Shown: positions 13,348 to 22,022, counted from the stretch's first letter. The stretch: DNA of 24,652 nt from Rhodospirillaceae bacterium (GCA_002700865.1 PAFB01000148.1:1-24652), one strand, 5' to 3'. Notes: generated from the letters alone by a model not told the origin. Translations and numbers: made by a program.

Positions 13348-13379
13348 TGGCCTGATGGCCTGATGGCCTGATGGCATCA
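13348..13379 (+). repeat. Tandem 8-bp repeat
   Basis: Three exact copies of TGGCCTGA (13348-13371) followed by a degenerate fourth, TGGCATCA. It lies in the 92-base gap between two convergent genes and does not touch coding sequence. Confidence 0.8.
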
Positions 13380-13393
13380 TAGTCAGAAGTGTT

Positions 13394-14818
13394 TTAGTCC
13401 AGTGCCAGAGCCGGGGGTCGCCGCTGCGGCCACTGCGTGGGACCATGATAGGCGTCGGCGATAGCGAGCAACCGGGCATCACTGCCCCGTGGGCCGAAAA
13501 TCTGCACACCAGCAGGCAGCCCCGCCTCGCCAAAGCCGGCTGGCACGCTTAGCGCCGGCAGGCCAAGCAGGCTCACAGGCACCATCGCCGCCATCCAGCG
13601 GTGATAGGTGTCCATTTTTACCCCACTGATCTCCGTGGGCCAGGCCAGGTCGATGGGGAAAGGCCAAACCTGCGTCGTTGGCAGCACCAGCGCATCGTAC
13701 CGCTCAAACAGGCTATTCGCGGACCGCGCCCAGCGCGCTCTAGCAGCGCTGGCCCGATGAATGTCGATTGCACTCATCTTCGCAGCGCGTTCCATCTCCC
13801 ACAGCGCGCTGTCTTTCATCCGGTCCGCATGATCGCGTAGCGCCAGTAAACCCGCCCCAACCTGCCAGGAGCGCAGCGCAGTCCAACTGCGCCAGAGATC
13901 GTCAAAATCGTGGGGCGGGGAAAGATTATCGACTTCTGCCCCCAACCCCCGCAGGACTGCCAGCGCGTCGGCGCTTATCGCGAGGATACCAGGCTCGCAA
14001 GGGAAGGCCCCACCCCAATCACCCAGCCAGCCAATGCGCATGCCACTGAGGTCTGACCCTGCGTCTGCAAAGGCTTGTAACCCCGCCAGCAGCGGTGGCG
14101 GAGCGGCTACCTCCGGCCGCATAGGATCTCGCGCAGACAGCACGTCAAGCAGCAGCGCCAGATCCTGCGGCGTTCGCGCCATCGGCCCGCGCGTGGACAT
14201 CTGGTGCAATGCACCATCTTCTTCCGGCTCAGGCGGCACACGGCCCCAGGTCGGCCGGAAGCCATAAACGTTGTTCCAGGCCGCCGGATTCCGCAGCGAA
14301 CCCATCATGTCTGATCCATCTGCCAGCGCGAGCAAGCCCAGCGCGAGTGCGACCCCCGCTCCGCCAGAAGAGCCACCACAGGTCCGCACAGGATCATAGG
14401 GGTTGGTGGTTCGCCCATAGACGGGGTTGAAGGTGTGTGAACCCAGCCCGAATTCGGGGACGTTGGTCTTTCCGATCAGGATCGCACCCGCCGAACGAAG
14501 TCGAGCAGCCAGCACCTCATCGGTATCAGGAACGTATTCAGCATAGATAGGAGAGCCATGGGTCGACCGCAGCCCCGCCACGTTGACCAAATCCTTCGGT
14601 GCCAGCGGCAGGCCGTGGAGTGGACCACGGATGGGACCAGCGTCCATTGCTCGCGCTTGGGTCAACATGGCATCACGGTCTGCGAGACCGACGATGGCGT
14701 TAACGGCGGGGTTTAGAGCGTCGATCCTCTCGTAGGTCGCGTTCAGCATCGCTTCAGCGCTGAGGCTGCGATTGTGAAGATCGGCGAGAATGTCAACGGC
14801 AGAACGGTTCAGGTCCAT
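13394..14818 (-). CDS. Amidase-signature (AS) family hydrolase
   Basis: 474 residues. AS enzymes hydrolyse amides with a Ser-cisSer-Lys triad. Here the triad is Lys75 (PLAPKD), Ser150 (GGSSGG) and Ser174 (MMGSLRNPA); the 75- and 24-residue spacings equal those of mammalian FAAH, so the enzyme should be active. The usual DxGGS is DMMGS, a variant seen in some amidases. The C-terminal GLPAGVQIFGPRGSDARLL is typical. Unlike GatA, no GatB/GatC lies nearby, so it is more likely a catabolic amidase. It converges on the ureohydrolase gene and follows the secreted hydrolase by 140 bases on the same strand. Substrate unknown. Confidence 0.93.
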   Translation of the reverse strand: MDLNRSAVDILADLHNRSLSAEAMLNATYERIDALNPAVNAIVGLADRDAMLTQARAMDAGPIRGPLHGLPLAPKDLVNVAGLRSTHGSPIYAEYVPDTDEVLAARLRSAGAILIGKTNVPEFGLGSHTFNPVYGRTTNPYDPVRTCGGSSGGAGVALALGLLALADGSDMMGSLRNPAAWNNVYGFRPTWGRVPPEPEEDGALHQMSTRGPMARTPQDLALLLDVLSARDPMRPEVAAPPPLLAGLQAFADAGSDLSGMRIGWLGDWGGAFPCEPGILAISADALAVLRGLGAEVDNLSPPHDFDDLWRSWTALRSWQVGAGLLALRDHADRMKDSALWEMERAAKMSAIDIHRASAARARWARSANSLFERYDALVLPTTQVWPFPIDLAWPTEISGVKMDTYHRWMAAMVPVSLLGLPALSVPAGFGEAGLPAGVQIFGPRGSDARLLAIADAYHGPTQWPQRRPPALALD

Positions 14819-14958
14819 GGCGTTCCCGATAGGTCGTTAGAGCACTAAACCGGCGCTCAAAGCCATGCGACCCTGAACCGAGGCTATCGGCCAATGTTGC
14901 ATACACAGTAGCGCACGGACAAGCACTCCTGCCGAAGAAAGACGCCCCCTCATTTTGG

Positions 14959-15912
14959 TTAGTTCATTGTCTTCAGCGTGGCAGGCCGACGGCCAGCAAT
15001 CACCTCGTCGATCCAATCGATCATTACATCCACGACCGGTTGCCCGTTAATGGTGTCCTGATAGGCATTAATGGATTTCCACGAGTGGCCCCGGTCTTCG
15101 AAGGCGTGCAGCTGCACCGAGGTGTTGGTCGCCTGCCCCCGGGCGAACAGGTCTTCGCTCTTTGAATACAGCACGGTTCGGTCTTTGGTGCCGTGGACAA
15201 TGAAAACAGGCGTATCGTTTTGGCCCATTGTGCTGACATCGGACAGCGAACCCCAATAGTTGATTACACCCGCAACCGGCGGCGTCCCCTGCCCGAGTTC
15301 GTCGACCATAAAGGTCGTATTGAGCACCGTCACGCCACCGGCTGAAGAGCCGATCAGGAAGATATTGTCGGGATCGATGCAGGACCGCCCAGCGCGTATT
15401 TTCATGAACCTCAGCGCATGCAGCGTGGTTTCGATCGCACCAGCACCAGCGATGGCCTGATCCCGATCTTCACCAGTCAGCTCATCGGGAATGGATTTCA
15501 TCAGTACAGGGTGAATCACAGGGTCGTGCTTCACCAGACGGTAGCTGAGCGAAGCACTGTTCCAGCCCTGCTCAGCAAAGCTGACTGCAAACTCTTTCCA
15601 CCGGCGCGACTTGCGGTCACCAGATTTGAACCCGCCACCGTGGACCATCACCATGGTCGGTCTAGGCGCGGTGCAGGCGCCCTTGGGCGCGAAGAAGTCC
15701 AGCGCCAGCGTCATCGGGCCATTTTCCGTTGCAGCTTGCGTATAGGGTATGTCAGGCTGGAAGTTGAGGTTGGCCATGGATTTAGACTGCGCCTGCGCCT
15801 GCGCCCCAAGGACTGGTAAGAGACAAACAACACTCAGGGCCAGTGCGCCGACAGTCCGGCGAGTCAGACTAGCAGAGGTTTTGCCGAGAGAGGCGATGGT
15901 TGAAGAATGCAT
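14959..15912 (-). CDS. Secreted alpha/beta hydrolase (carboxylesterase-like)
   Basis: 317 residues from the ATG at 15912, chosen because GGAG lies ten bases upstream; an in-frame ATG at 15951 would add 13 residues. A signal peptide is clear: TRR, a hydrophobic core VGALALSVVCLLPVLG and an AQA cleavage site near residue 41. The oxyanion motif is HGGG (91-94), the nucleophile Ser190 in GSSAG, with Asp244 (GTKD) and His276 (RGHSW) completing the triad. It resembles the esterase/acetylxylan-esterase group that acts on small acyl esters in the periplasm. The amidase lies downstream, but any shared pathway is unproven. Confidence 0.9.
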   Translation of the reverse strand: MHSSTIASLGKTSASLTRRTVGALALSVVCLLPVLGAQAQAQSKSMANLNFQPDIPYTQAATENGPMTLALDFFAPKGACTAPRPTMVMVHGGGFKSGDRKSRRWKEFAVSFAEQGWNSASLSYRLVKHDPVIHPVLMKSIPDELTGEDRDQAIAGAGAIETTLHALRFMKIRAGRSCIDPDNIFLIGSSAGGVTVLNTTFMVDELGQGTPPVAGVINYWGSLSDVSTMGQNDTPVFIVHGTKDRTVLYSKSEDLFARGQATNTSVQLHAFEDRGHSWKSINAYQDTINGQPVVDVMIDWIDEVIAGRRPATLKTMN

Positions 15913-16091
15913 GGCTTCAAGACTCCGGTTATCTATGGTTCTAGAAGCCAATACGAAATCCCTGCACCCACCATCCCCTTATCAAAAGTCCTTTTGAGCG
16001 AAAAGTTGTGAATTTCCTCGCCATAAGAGACCGTATCAACGCAGACCGAGGGGCGCCGCGAGCGGCAACGGACTGTTCAGAAAGTGGGAAA

Positions 16092-16166
16092 TGGTGCTGC
16101 TGGAGAGATTTGAACTCTCGGCCTCGTCATTACCAATGACGTGCTCTACCCCTGAGCTACAGCAGC
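16092..16166 (-). tRNA. tRNA-Thr (anticodon GGT)
   Basis: A full cloverleaf on the minus strand: acceptor GCTGCTG/CAGCAGC, D-arm GCTC/GAGC, anticodon stem CGTCA/TGACG with loop TTGGTAA, T-arm GAGAG/CTCTC with loop TTCAAAT, discriminator A and an encoded CCA. Anticodon GGT reads ACC and ACT. Length is 75 bases including CCA. Confidence 0.98.
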
Positions 16167-16360
16167 ACGCACGGGGATGCCCGCCTATTGCCACCTTCCC
16201 CGCATGCGCGCAAGGCCTAAACCATGCGCTCACCGAAGCACGGCCATACTGACCAACGGCTGCGAGCGCAGGATCACGCAACACCAGGGGCCAAGCACAG
16301 CTTTCCACAGCCTGAAAGGCCTTGACCTGCGCTCGTCACTGCCGCAAGCGATGGAACATT

Positions 16361-16537
16361 ATGAGTAGCGAAAAAGCCAAGTCGGACCAAAAGGCAGAAC
16401 GCCTCTCGCAGGCCCTGCGGGCCAACCTGCGCCGCCGCAAGGCACAAGGGCGGGAACGGGCCACCGATGAAACCGATCCCAGCAGTCCACGTGCCGCTGC
16501 TCCGATCGATCCAGACCACCAGCAGCAGTCGGAGTAG
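16361..16537 (+). CDS. Small conserved basic protein upstream of dcd
   Basis: 58 residues, highly charged: after MSSEKAKSDQ comes a helical Arg/Lys-rich core ERLSQALRANLRRRKAQGR and an acidic/Pro tail. Small proteins with a similar LRxNLRRRKAQ core are common near murA in alphaproteobacteria; their role is unknown, possibly nucleic-acid binding by charge. The start at 16361 gives this core at residues 13-31; the longer frame from 16322 has no family resemblance. Its stop at 16535-16537 lies inside the ribosome-binding region of dcd, so the two are translationally linked. Confidence 0.7.
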   Translation: MSSEKAKSDQKAERLSQALRANLRRRKAQGRERATDETDPSSPRAAAPIDPDHQQQSE

Positions 16538-16541
16538 AGCC

Positions 16542-17093
16542 TTGGGCATCCTACCAGATCACCGCATCCGAGACCTCGCCAACGCCGGCATGATCGACCC
16601 GTTCGTCGAAGCGCAAAAGCGCCAGGGCATGATATCCTATGGCCTGAGCTCCTATGGCTATGACGCCCGAGTAGCGGAAGACTTCCGCATCTTCACGAAC
16701 GTCGATTCTGCCATTGTGGATCCCAAGGAATTCAGCAACGCCAGCTTCGTCGAGCGTCAGACTGATGTCTGCACCATTCCGCCCAACTCATTTGCCCTCG
16801 CCCGCACAGTCGAATACTTCCGTATTCCTCGTGACGTGCTGGTAGTCTGCGTGGGCAAATCGACCTATGCGCGCTGCGGGATCATCGTGAATGTCACCCC
16901 GCTGGAACCGGAATGGGAAGGACACGTGACGCTGGAGTTTTCCAACACGACGCCCCTGCCTGCGAAGATCTACGCGAACGAAGGCGCGTGTCAGTTCCTG
17001 TTCTTCCAGGGTGATGAGGCTTGTGAGACCTCCTACGCCGACCGGTCGGGCAAATACATGGGGCAGACCGGCGTGACTCTGCCGCGCCTCTAA
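16542..17093 (+). CDS. dcd: dCTP deaminase
   Basis: 183 residues. It converts dCTP to dUTP, feeding dTMP synthesis. The catalytic Glu132 (GHVTLEFSN) and phosphate-binding Ser107 and Arg111 (GKSTYARCG) are present, as is YGLSSYGYDAR (33-43). The start is taken as TTG at 16542: the family begins at MxxLPDxxIR, and GGAG at 16531-16534 lies seven bases before it. The ATG at 16467 would add 25 unrelated residues and overlap the small gene upstream. An unusual start codon, but well supported by spacing and alignment. Confidence 0.93.
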   Translation: MGILPDHRIRDLANAGMIDPFVEAQKRQGMISYGLSSYGYDARVAEDFRIFTNVDSAIVDPKEFSNASFVERQTDVCTIPPNSFALARTVEYFRIPRDVLVVCVGKSTYARCGIIVNVTPLEPEWEGHVTLEFSNTTPLPAKIYANEGACQFLFFQGDEACETSYADRSGKYMGQTGVTLPRL

Positions 17094-17212
17094 CCGGCGC
17101 AGGTGATGGTTGCACATTCTGCTCAATCTTTGCATCTAAAGACCTGAAACACGGGCGGTTTGTGGGCTAGAACGGATCGTCTCTCACTCCGGCACAGGTG
17201 CAAAGCAGGCCC

Positions 17213-18520
17213 ATGGCTGAAATTCTGGTGAACGGCGGCAATCGCCTTCAGGGCGAAATCCCGGTCTCTGGCGCAAAGAACGCTGCACTGCCGCTGATGG
17301 CGGTGACACTGTTGACCGCTGAACCAGTTACGCTGCGCAATTGCCCTGACCTGCACGATATCTCCACTTTAGCAAACCTTCTTCGCGGTCTTGGCTCTGA
17401 GGTTGATGCCAGCGCACTAGGGTTGGCCTCGGCCGACGCGCTGCCCGTCCTGCGGTTACACACCCCGGAGATCATATCGATACGGGCGCCCTATGAACTG
17501 GTCAGCCAAATGCGTGCGTCGATCCTTGTACTCGGGCCGCTGGTCGCGCGGATGGGGCGGGCAGAAGTCAGCCTGCCGGGAGGCTGCGCCATCGGGTCAC
17601 GACCGGTTGATCTTCACCTGTTGGGGCTCGAAGCCCTTGGCGCACACATCACGCTGCGTGATGGATACGTTTTTGCAGAGACCGCCCATGGTGGCAAAGC
17701 GCGTCTGCAAGGGGCAAAGATTACCTTCCCCAAAGTTTCCGTTGGCGCAACAGAGAACGTGGTAATGGCCGCAACCTTGGCCGAGGGTCGAACCGAAGTT
17801 TTGAATGCCGCACAGGAGCCAGAGATCGTCGATCTCTGTCAATGCCTCATCGCCATGGGCGCTCAGATCAGCGGCGTTGGCACCAGCCATTTGATCATTG
17901 ATGGCGTCGAAAATCTCGGCGGGGTCACGCACCAAGTGGTTGCCGACCGTATTGAAGCGGGCACCTTTGCCGTGGCTGCAGCGATTACTGGTGGCGAACT
18001 GATTCTGAAAAACGGTCGGCTCGACCACCTCGGTAGCCTCGTTCGTGTGCTCGCAGAGGCTGGCACAGTGTGCGCCGAAATCAGTGGCGGCATTCACGTT
18101 GCATCCACGGTAGATCGTCCTCACGCGGTTAACGTAACAACCCAGCCCTACCCGGGCTTCCCCACAGACCTACAGGCGCAGACGATGTCTCTCATGGTCG
18201 TGGCTGATGGCTCTGCGGTCCTCACTGAAACAATCTTTGAAAACCGCTATATGCACGTGCCTGAACTGATCCGCATGGGAGCAAACATCGAAATTGATGG
18301 TCGGATCGCAGTTGTGCGCGGGGTTGACCGGCTATACGGCGCACCCGTGAAAGCCTCAGACCTGCGCGCTTCTGCCTCGCTCATTCTTGCTGGTCTTGTG
18401 GCAACCGGAGAAACGCGGCTCAGTGACATTCACCACCTCGACCGAGGATACGAACGAATTGAAGAAAAACTGCGCGGCGTCGGCGCAACGATCGAACGTC
18501 ACGACGGCACAGACGGATGA
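17213..18520 (+). CDS. murA: UDP-N-acetylglucosamine 1-carboxyvinyltransferase
   Basis: 435 residues. MurA adds enolpyruvate from PEP to UDP-GlcNAc, the first committed step of peptidoglycan synthesis, in the cytoplasm. Lys22 and Asn23 (SGAKNAAL) and the catalytic Cys125 in LPGGCAIGSRPVDLH are visible; Cys at this site implies fosfomycin sensitivity. The start at 17213 (MAEILVNGG) fits the family better than 17198. A 119-base gap from dcd probably contains its promoter. DUF2948 follows after 16 bases, so murA leads the murA-DUF2948-hisG-hisD run. Confidence 0.97.
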   Translation: MAEILVNGGNRLQGEIPVSGAKNAALPLMAVTLLTAEPVTLRNCPDLHDISTLANLLRGLGSEVDASALGLASADALPVLRLHTPEIISIRAPYELVSQMRASILVLGPLVARMGRAEVSLPGGCAIGSRPVDLHLLGLEALGAHITLRDGYVFAETAHGGKARLQGAKITFPKVSVGATENVVMAATLAEGRTEVLNAAQEPEIVDLCQCLIAMGAQISGVGTSHLIIDGVENLGGVTHQVVADRIEAGTFAVAAAITGGELILKNGRLDHLGSLVRVLAEAGTVCAEISGGIHVASTVDRPHAVNVTTQPYPGFPTDLQAQTMSLMVVADGSAVLTETIFENRYMHVPELIRMGANIEIDGRIAVVRGVDRLYGAPVKASDLRASASLILAGLVATGETRLSDIHHLDRGYERIEEKLRGVGATIERHDGTDG

Positions 18521-18536
18521 GGACCCTGAAAAGAGC

Positions 18537-19112
18537 ATGAAACGCCAGCAACGCATAAAGCTTTTGGGCCGCGAAAGCCGGGACATTGTGACCCTGTCCG
18601 GATTAGTACAGGACGCTATCTTTGTGCCTGCAGATATGACTCTAGACGTTGAAAGAAAACGATTTGTGGCTGTACTCAACCGATTCCAATGGGAACGCGC
18701 AGCTCGTCTGGATGACCAGGACGCCACTGCAGGTTCGATTTTGAGCGTGGACGAGACCAGCGCGCCGGAAGCGGACGATGCCCGCTTCGAAGACGATATT
18801 CACAGCGGATACACCCGAAGCTTTGCGGCGTTGACGGTCGAAGGCATTTCGGGCGCGCGGACCAAGGCAATCAAGATGGGGGTTCGTGATCAGTTTCTCT
18901 CGGTCATGGCATTGGTCCCGGATGATCGGGGATTAACGTTGGTTTGCGCAGGTGAAGCAGCTATCCGACTGTCGGGCACTGGGTTGCGGGTCTTTCTCGA
19001 AGATTTGGGGGAAGCCTGGCCGACTCAGCGAAAGCCGGCCCATGATGACGACCCCGCCCTGGTAGCGGCGCAAGCGCCCGCGCTGGCGGATATCGAAAGG
19101 GCAACCTCATGA
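18537..19112 (+). CDS. DUF2948 family protein
   Basis: 191 residues from the ATG at 18537. The conserved start IVTLSGLVQDAIFVPADMTL and LNRFQWERA match DUF2948, a family found almost only in alphaproteobacteria next to murA and hisD; its function is unknown. A variable acidic insert lies about residues 60-85, and the middle (KAIKMGVRDQFLSVMAL, LTLVCAGEAAIRL) fits the family. The C-terminus is an extended, low-complexity tail. It overlaps hisG by four bases (ATGA). Confidence 0.88.
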   Translation: MKRQQRIKLLGRESRDIVTLSGLVQDAIFVPADMTLDVERKRFVAVLNRFQWERAARLDDQDATAGSILSVDETSAPEADDARFEDDIHSGYTRSFAALTVEGISGARTKAIKMGVRDQFLSVMALVPDDRGLTLVCAGEAAIRLSGTGLRVFLEDLGEAWPTQRKPAHDDDPALVAAQAPALADIERATS

Positions 19113-19798
19113 CTGAACCCCTGGTTTTAGCCCTGCCAAAGGGGCGACTGGCCAGCGATTGTCGCCCCGTACTGGATGCCATTGGCGCCAGTCCAGAAGC
19201 GGCCTTCAGCGATGCCAAGGACCGCCGCCTGCGCTTCAATACGACCGCGCCGGAGATTGACCTGATTCCAGTCAAGCCCTTTGACGTGGCAACCTTTGTT
19301 GGTTTCGGCGGAGCACAACTGGGTGTGGTCGGTGCCGACGTCCTCGCAGAATTCGATTATTCCGAGCTTTACGTGCCGGTAGACCTGCGCTTTGGCGCAT
19401 GCCGTCTCTCCGTCGCCGGGCCGGAAGCCAGCCTGAAGGCCGTACCGCTGGCCGGGCGCTCGCACCTGCGTGTTGCGACCAAGTATCCCAATATCACTCG
19501 CAAGCATTTCGCAAGGAAAGGCATCCACGCCGAGTGCATCAAGCTCAATGGCGCGATCGAACTCGGGCCGCTACTCGGTATGGCGTCGCGCATTGTTGAT
19601 CTGGTCTCCACGGGCGCCACGCTGCGAAGCAATGGATTGGTGGAAGAAGAAGTGATCCTGCACTCGGCCGCGCGACTGGTGGTCAACCGCACCGCGCTAA
19701 AGACCGACTCCAAGCGGATTATGAAATGGATCAACGCCTTTCGTGACGCCGCACAGGCCAATGAGACCCCTGTCGCCGCTGAAGACGGAGCTGCCTGA
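19109..19798 (+). CDS. hisG: ATP phosphoribosyltransferase, short form
   Basis: 229 residues. HisG joins ATP and PRPP, the first step of histidine synthesis. The short form lacks the C-terminal regulatory ACT-like domain and needs HisZ as regulatory partner; no hisZ lies in this window, so it should be elsewhere. ALPKGRL at the N-terminus and the PRPP loop DLVSTGATLRSNGL (164-177) are diagnostic. The ATG overlaps the DUF2948 stop (ATGA), and the TGA is directly followed by the hisD ATG, indicating translational coupling. Confidence 0.95.
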   Translation: MTEPLVLALPKGRLASDCRPVLDAIGASPEAAFSDAKDRRLRFNTTAPEIDLIPVKPFDVATFVGFGGAQLGVVGADVLAEFDYSELYVPVDLRFGACRLSVAGPEASLKAVPLAGRSHLRVATKYPNITRKHFARKGIHAECIKLNGAIELGPLLGMASRIVDLVSTGATLRSNGLVEEEVILHSAARLVVNRTALKTDSKRIMKWINAFRDAAQANETPVAAEDGAA

Positions 19799-21088
19799 AT
19801 GGTCCACTGGCTCGATCAGTCCGACGCGGACTTTGAAACCACGTTTCAGGCCTTCTTGGCGCTGAAGCGAGAAACCTCGGTCGACGTTGACGCGGCGGCG
19901 GCTCAAATCATCGATGATGTTCGCACCGGTGGTCATAGGGCTGTCGCCAACTATACCTGGCGCTTTGATGGTCTTGATGTCGCTGAAACAGCACGTTTTA
20001 CCGCAGATGAAATCGACGCGGCCGTAGCACGCGCCGACGCCGAAGACCGCGCCGCGCTGGAGCTTGCGATTGGTCGCATCCACGCCTTCCATGCCCGTCA
20101 GAGGCCAAATGACGAGGCCTACCGAGACGATACAGGTGTAGAACTGGGCTGGCGCTGGACAGCTATATCAGCTGCCGGGATATACGTCCCCGGCGGTCAG
20201 GCAGCATACCCGTCTTCCGTGTACATGAATGCCATACCAGCCACTGTCGCTGGTGTGCCGCGCATCGCCATGTGTGTGCCAACGCCGAATGGCGCGGTCA
20301 ACGATCTGGTCCTTACCGCTGCGCACCTTTGCGGTGTCAGCGAAATCTACCGCGTTGGCGGCGCACAGGCTGTCGCTGCAATGGCGTATGGAACCGAAGA
20401 TGTCGAGCCCGTCGACAAAGTCGTCGGACCGGGCAATGCCTATGTCGCGGCTGCCAAACGCAGGGTCTTCGGCCAGGTCGGCATCGACATGATTGCTGGG
20501 CCGTCTGAGATCCTGGTCGTTGCAGACAGCGCCAACGATCCGGCATGGATAGCTGCGGACCTGCTTTCGCAAGCCGAGCACGACGCCGACGCGCAGTCGA
20601 TCCTGATCGCCGATGACGCCGGCTTTGCACAAGCCGTCTGTAACGCCGTTGAAGCTCAGTTGCAGACCCTGCCCCGCGCTGAAATCGCCGGCGCGTCTTG
20701 GCACAACAACGGCGGTGTGATTCTGGTCCCCGATGTCGAAGGCTGTGCTGCGCTGGTTGACCGCCTCGCGCCCGAGCATCTGGAAATCGCGACCCATGAC
20801 CCCAAGGCACTGTTCTCTCGTGTCCGTAACGCCGGATCGGCGTTTCTGGGCCGCTACACACCTGAACCCATGGGGGATTATATCGCCGGACCGAACCACG
20901 TCCTGCCAACCGCGCGCGCGGCGCGGTACGCCTCGGGCCTTGGTGTGCTAGATTTCATGAAGCGGACTACCTTCCTCGGGCTGGACGCCGACGCGTTGGC
21001 CCAGTTGGGCCCACCTGCCCGCCGGCTGGCCGAGGCTGAAGGACTTTCGGCCCATGCCCGTGCTATCGCCATCCGGGGAAATCGCTGA
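19799..21088 (+). CDS. hisD: Histidinol dehydrogenase
   Basis: 429 residues. HisD oxidises histidinol to histidine in two NAD-linked steps with zinc. The zinc and catalytic residues align with E. coli: Gln258, His261 (SQAEHDADAQ), Glu326-His327 (PEHLEI), Asp360 and His419. GPSEILVVAD and GPNHVLPTA are also present. GGAG nine bases before the ATG supports the start, which abuts the hisG stop without a gap. UPF0262 follows after two bases. Confidence 0.97.
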   Translation: MVHWLDQSDADFETTFQAFLALKRETSVDVDAAAAQIIDDVRTGGHRAVANYTWRFDGLDVAETARFTADEIDAAVARADAEDRAALELAIGRIHAFHARQRPNDEAYRDDTGVELGWRWTAISAAGIYVPGGQAAYPSSVYMNAIPATVAGVPRIAMCVPTPNGAVNDLVLTAAHLCGVSEIYRVGGAQAVAAMAYGTEDVEPVDKVVGPGNAYVAAAKRRVFGQVGIDMIAGPSEILVVADSANDPAWIAADLLSQAEHDADAQSILIADDAGFAQAVCNAVEAQLQTLPRAEIAGASWHNNGGVILVPDVEGCAALVDRLAPEHLEIATHDPKALFSRVRNAGSAFLGRYTPEPMGDYIAGPNHVLPTARAARYASGLGVLDFMKRTTFLGLDADALAQLGPPARRLAEAEGLSAHARAIAIRGNR

Positions 21089-21090
21089 GC

Positions 21091-21579
21091 GTGACCGATA
21101 AACTCACCAGCGTAGAACTGGCCGAAGCCTTTAGCGCTCATCTATCCCCTGAAGCGCAGCAGGAGCAGCAGATTGCCATCTTCGATCTGGTCGAAGACAA
21201 CGCGTTCAAGCCGGTAGGCATGACCGATATGGGGCCCTTCCGCCTCAGCCTGAATGAACACGATAACAAGCTGGTCTTCAACGTCGCCCCGGTCAGCGGT
21301 GAAGTCGAGCCTTACTTCGTGCTACTATCACTGACGCCTTTTCGCCAGCCGCTGGCCGACTACTTTGACATCTGCACAGCCTATAATGACGCCATCCAGA
21401 CCGCCTCCGCAGCACGGATCGAGTCGATCGACATGGCGCGACGCGGCGTCCACAATGACCTAGCCAATCTGCTGATCGAGCGGCTGGATGGCAAGATTGA
21501 CACTGACCTGAACACAGCTCGGCGACTGATCACGCTCCTATTTGCGCTGTATCTGGGTCGGCGGGAGGCGTTGAAATGA
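21091..21579 (+). CDS. UPF0262 family protein
   Basis: 162 residues, GTG start, two bases after hisD. UPF0262 is an uncharacterised alphaproteobacterial family that is usually found beside hisD and a LMW phosphatase. Conserved text includes RLSLNEHDNKLVFNV, ESIDMARRGVHNDLANLL and the C-terminal ARRLITLLFALY. GGGGA upstream gives a weak ribosome-binding site. Its stop overlaps the next start by four bases (ATGA), so it is translated together with the phosphatase. Confidence 0.9.
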   Translation: MTDKLTSVELAEAFSAHLSPEAQQEQQIAIFDLVEDNAFKPVGMTDMGPFRLSLNEHDNKLVFNVAPVSGEVEPYFVLLSLTPFRQPLADYFDICTAYNDAIQTASAARIESIDMARRGVHNDLANLLIERLDGKIDTDLNTARRLITLLFALYLGRREALK

Positions 21580-22022
21580 GCAACAGCCTGCCTTCATCGG
21601 TCCTGTTCCTATGCACCCGCAACGCAATCCGCAGCCCGCTGGCTGAGGGGTTAATGAAGCACGCACTGACGCGGACCAGTCAGCCGGCGATTTTTGTCGC
21701 CTCGGCCGGCCTCTACCCCACTGATATCGATGGGTTTGTCGTCTCGGTGCTGGGCGAGCAAGGGATCGATATGCTCCGTCATGAAGCCCGCCCCTTTGAT
21801 AGCTTGAACGATGGCGGCTACGACCTCATCATTGCATTGTCGACGCAAGCCGAGGCCGAAGCCCTCGACGCTATGCGGGCGCAGGCGACCGAGGTCGAAA
21901 GCTGGGAGGTGCTCGACCCCAGCCTGGTGGACGGCACGCGTGAGATGAAACTCGACGCCTATCGCGAAACCCGCGACCAAATCCGCGCAAAAATCGCTGA
22001 ACGCTTTGGTTTGCAGGGATAA
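21576..22022 (+). CDS. Low-molecular-weight phosphotyrosine phosphatase-like protein
   Basis: 148 residues. The P-loop CTRNAIRS (Cys13, Arg19) fits the CX5R(S) motif and Asp114 in LDPS is the general acid, so a phosphatase activity is expected. Relatives are often called arsenate reductase because of the shared fold, but the context (UPF0262, infA) gives no link to arsenic. The target is unknown. It overlaps UPF0262 by four bases and ends the left operon; a 113-base gap with a candidate promoter leads to infA. Confidence 0.88.
   Translation: MSNSLPSSVLFLCTRNAIRSPLAEGLMKHALTRTSQPAIFVASAGLYPTDIDGFVVSVLGEQGIDMLRHEARPFDSLNDGGYDLIIALSTQAEAEALDAMRAQATEVESWEVLDPSLVDGTREMKLDAYRETRDQIRAKIAERFGLQG

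Noticed and set aside
14826..14890. Inverted repeat CCGATAG/CTATCGG upstream of the amidase.
   Set aside because: The 51-base separation and short arms make chance likely.
16048..16062. GCCGC-GA-GCGGC hairpin near tRNA-Thr as another palindrome copy.
   Set aside because: It has a two-base centre instead of GAA/TTC and lacks the middle and outer arms of the family.
10500..16166. Possible genomic island between the palindrome cluster and tRNA-Thr.
   Set aside because: No integrase and no repeat of the tRNA-Thr 3' end was found towards the left; composition does not obviously differ.
21576..22022. Annotation as arsenate reductase.
   Set aside because: The fold is shared, but there is no ars context and the CX5R plus DP motifs fit the general LMW phosphatase group.
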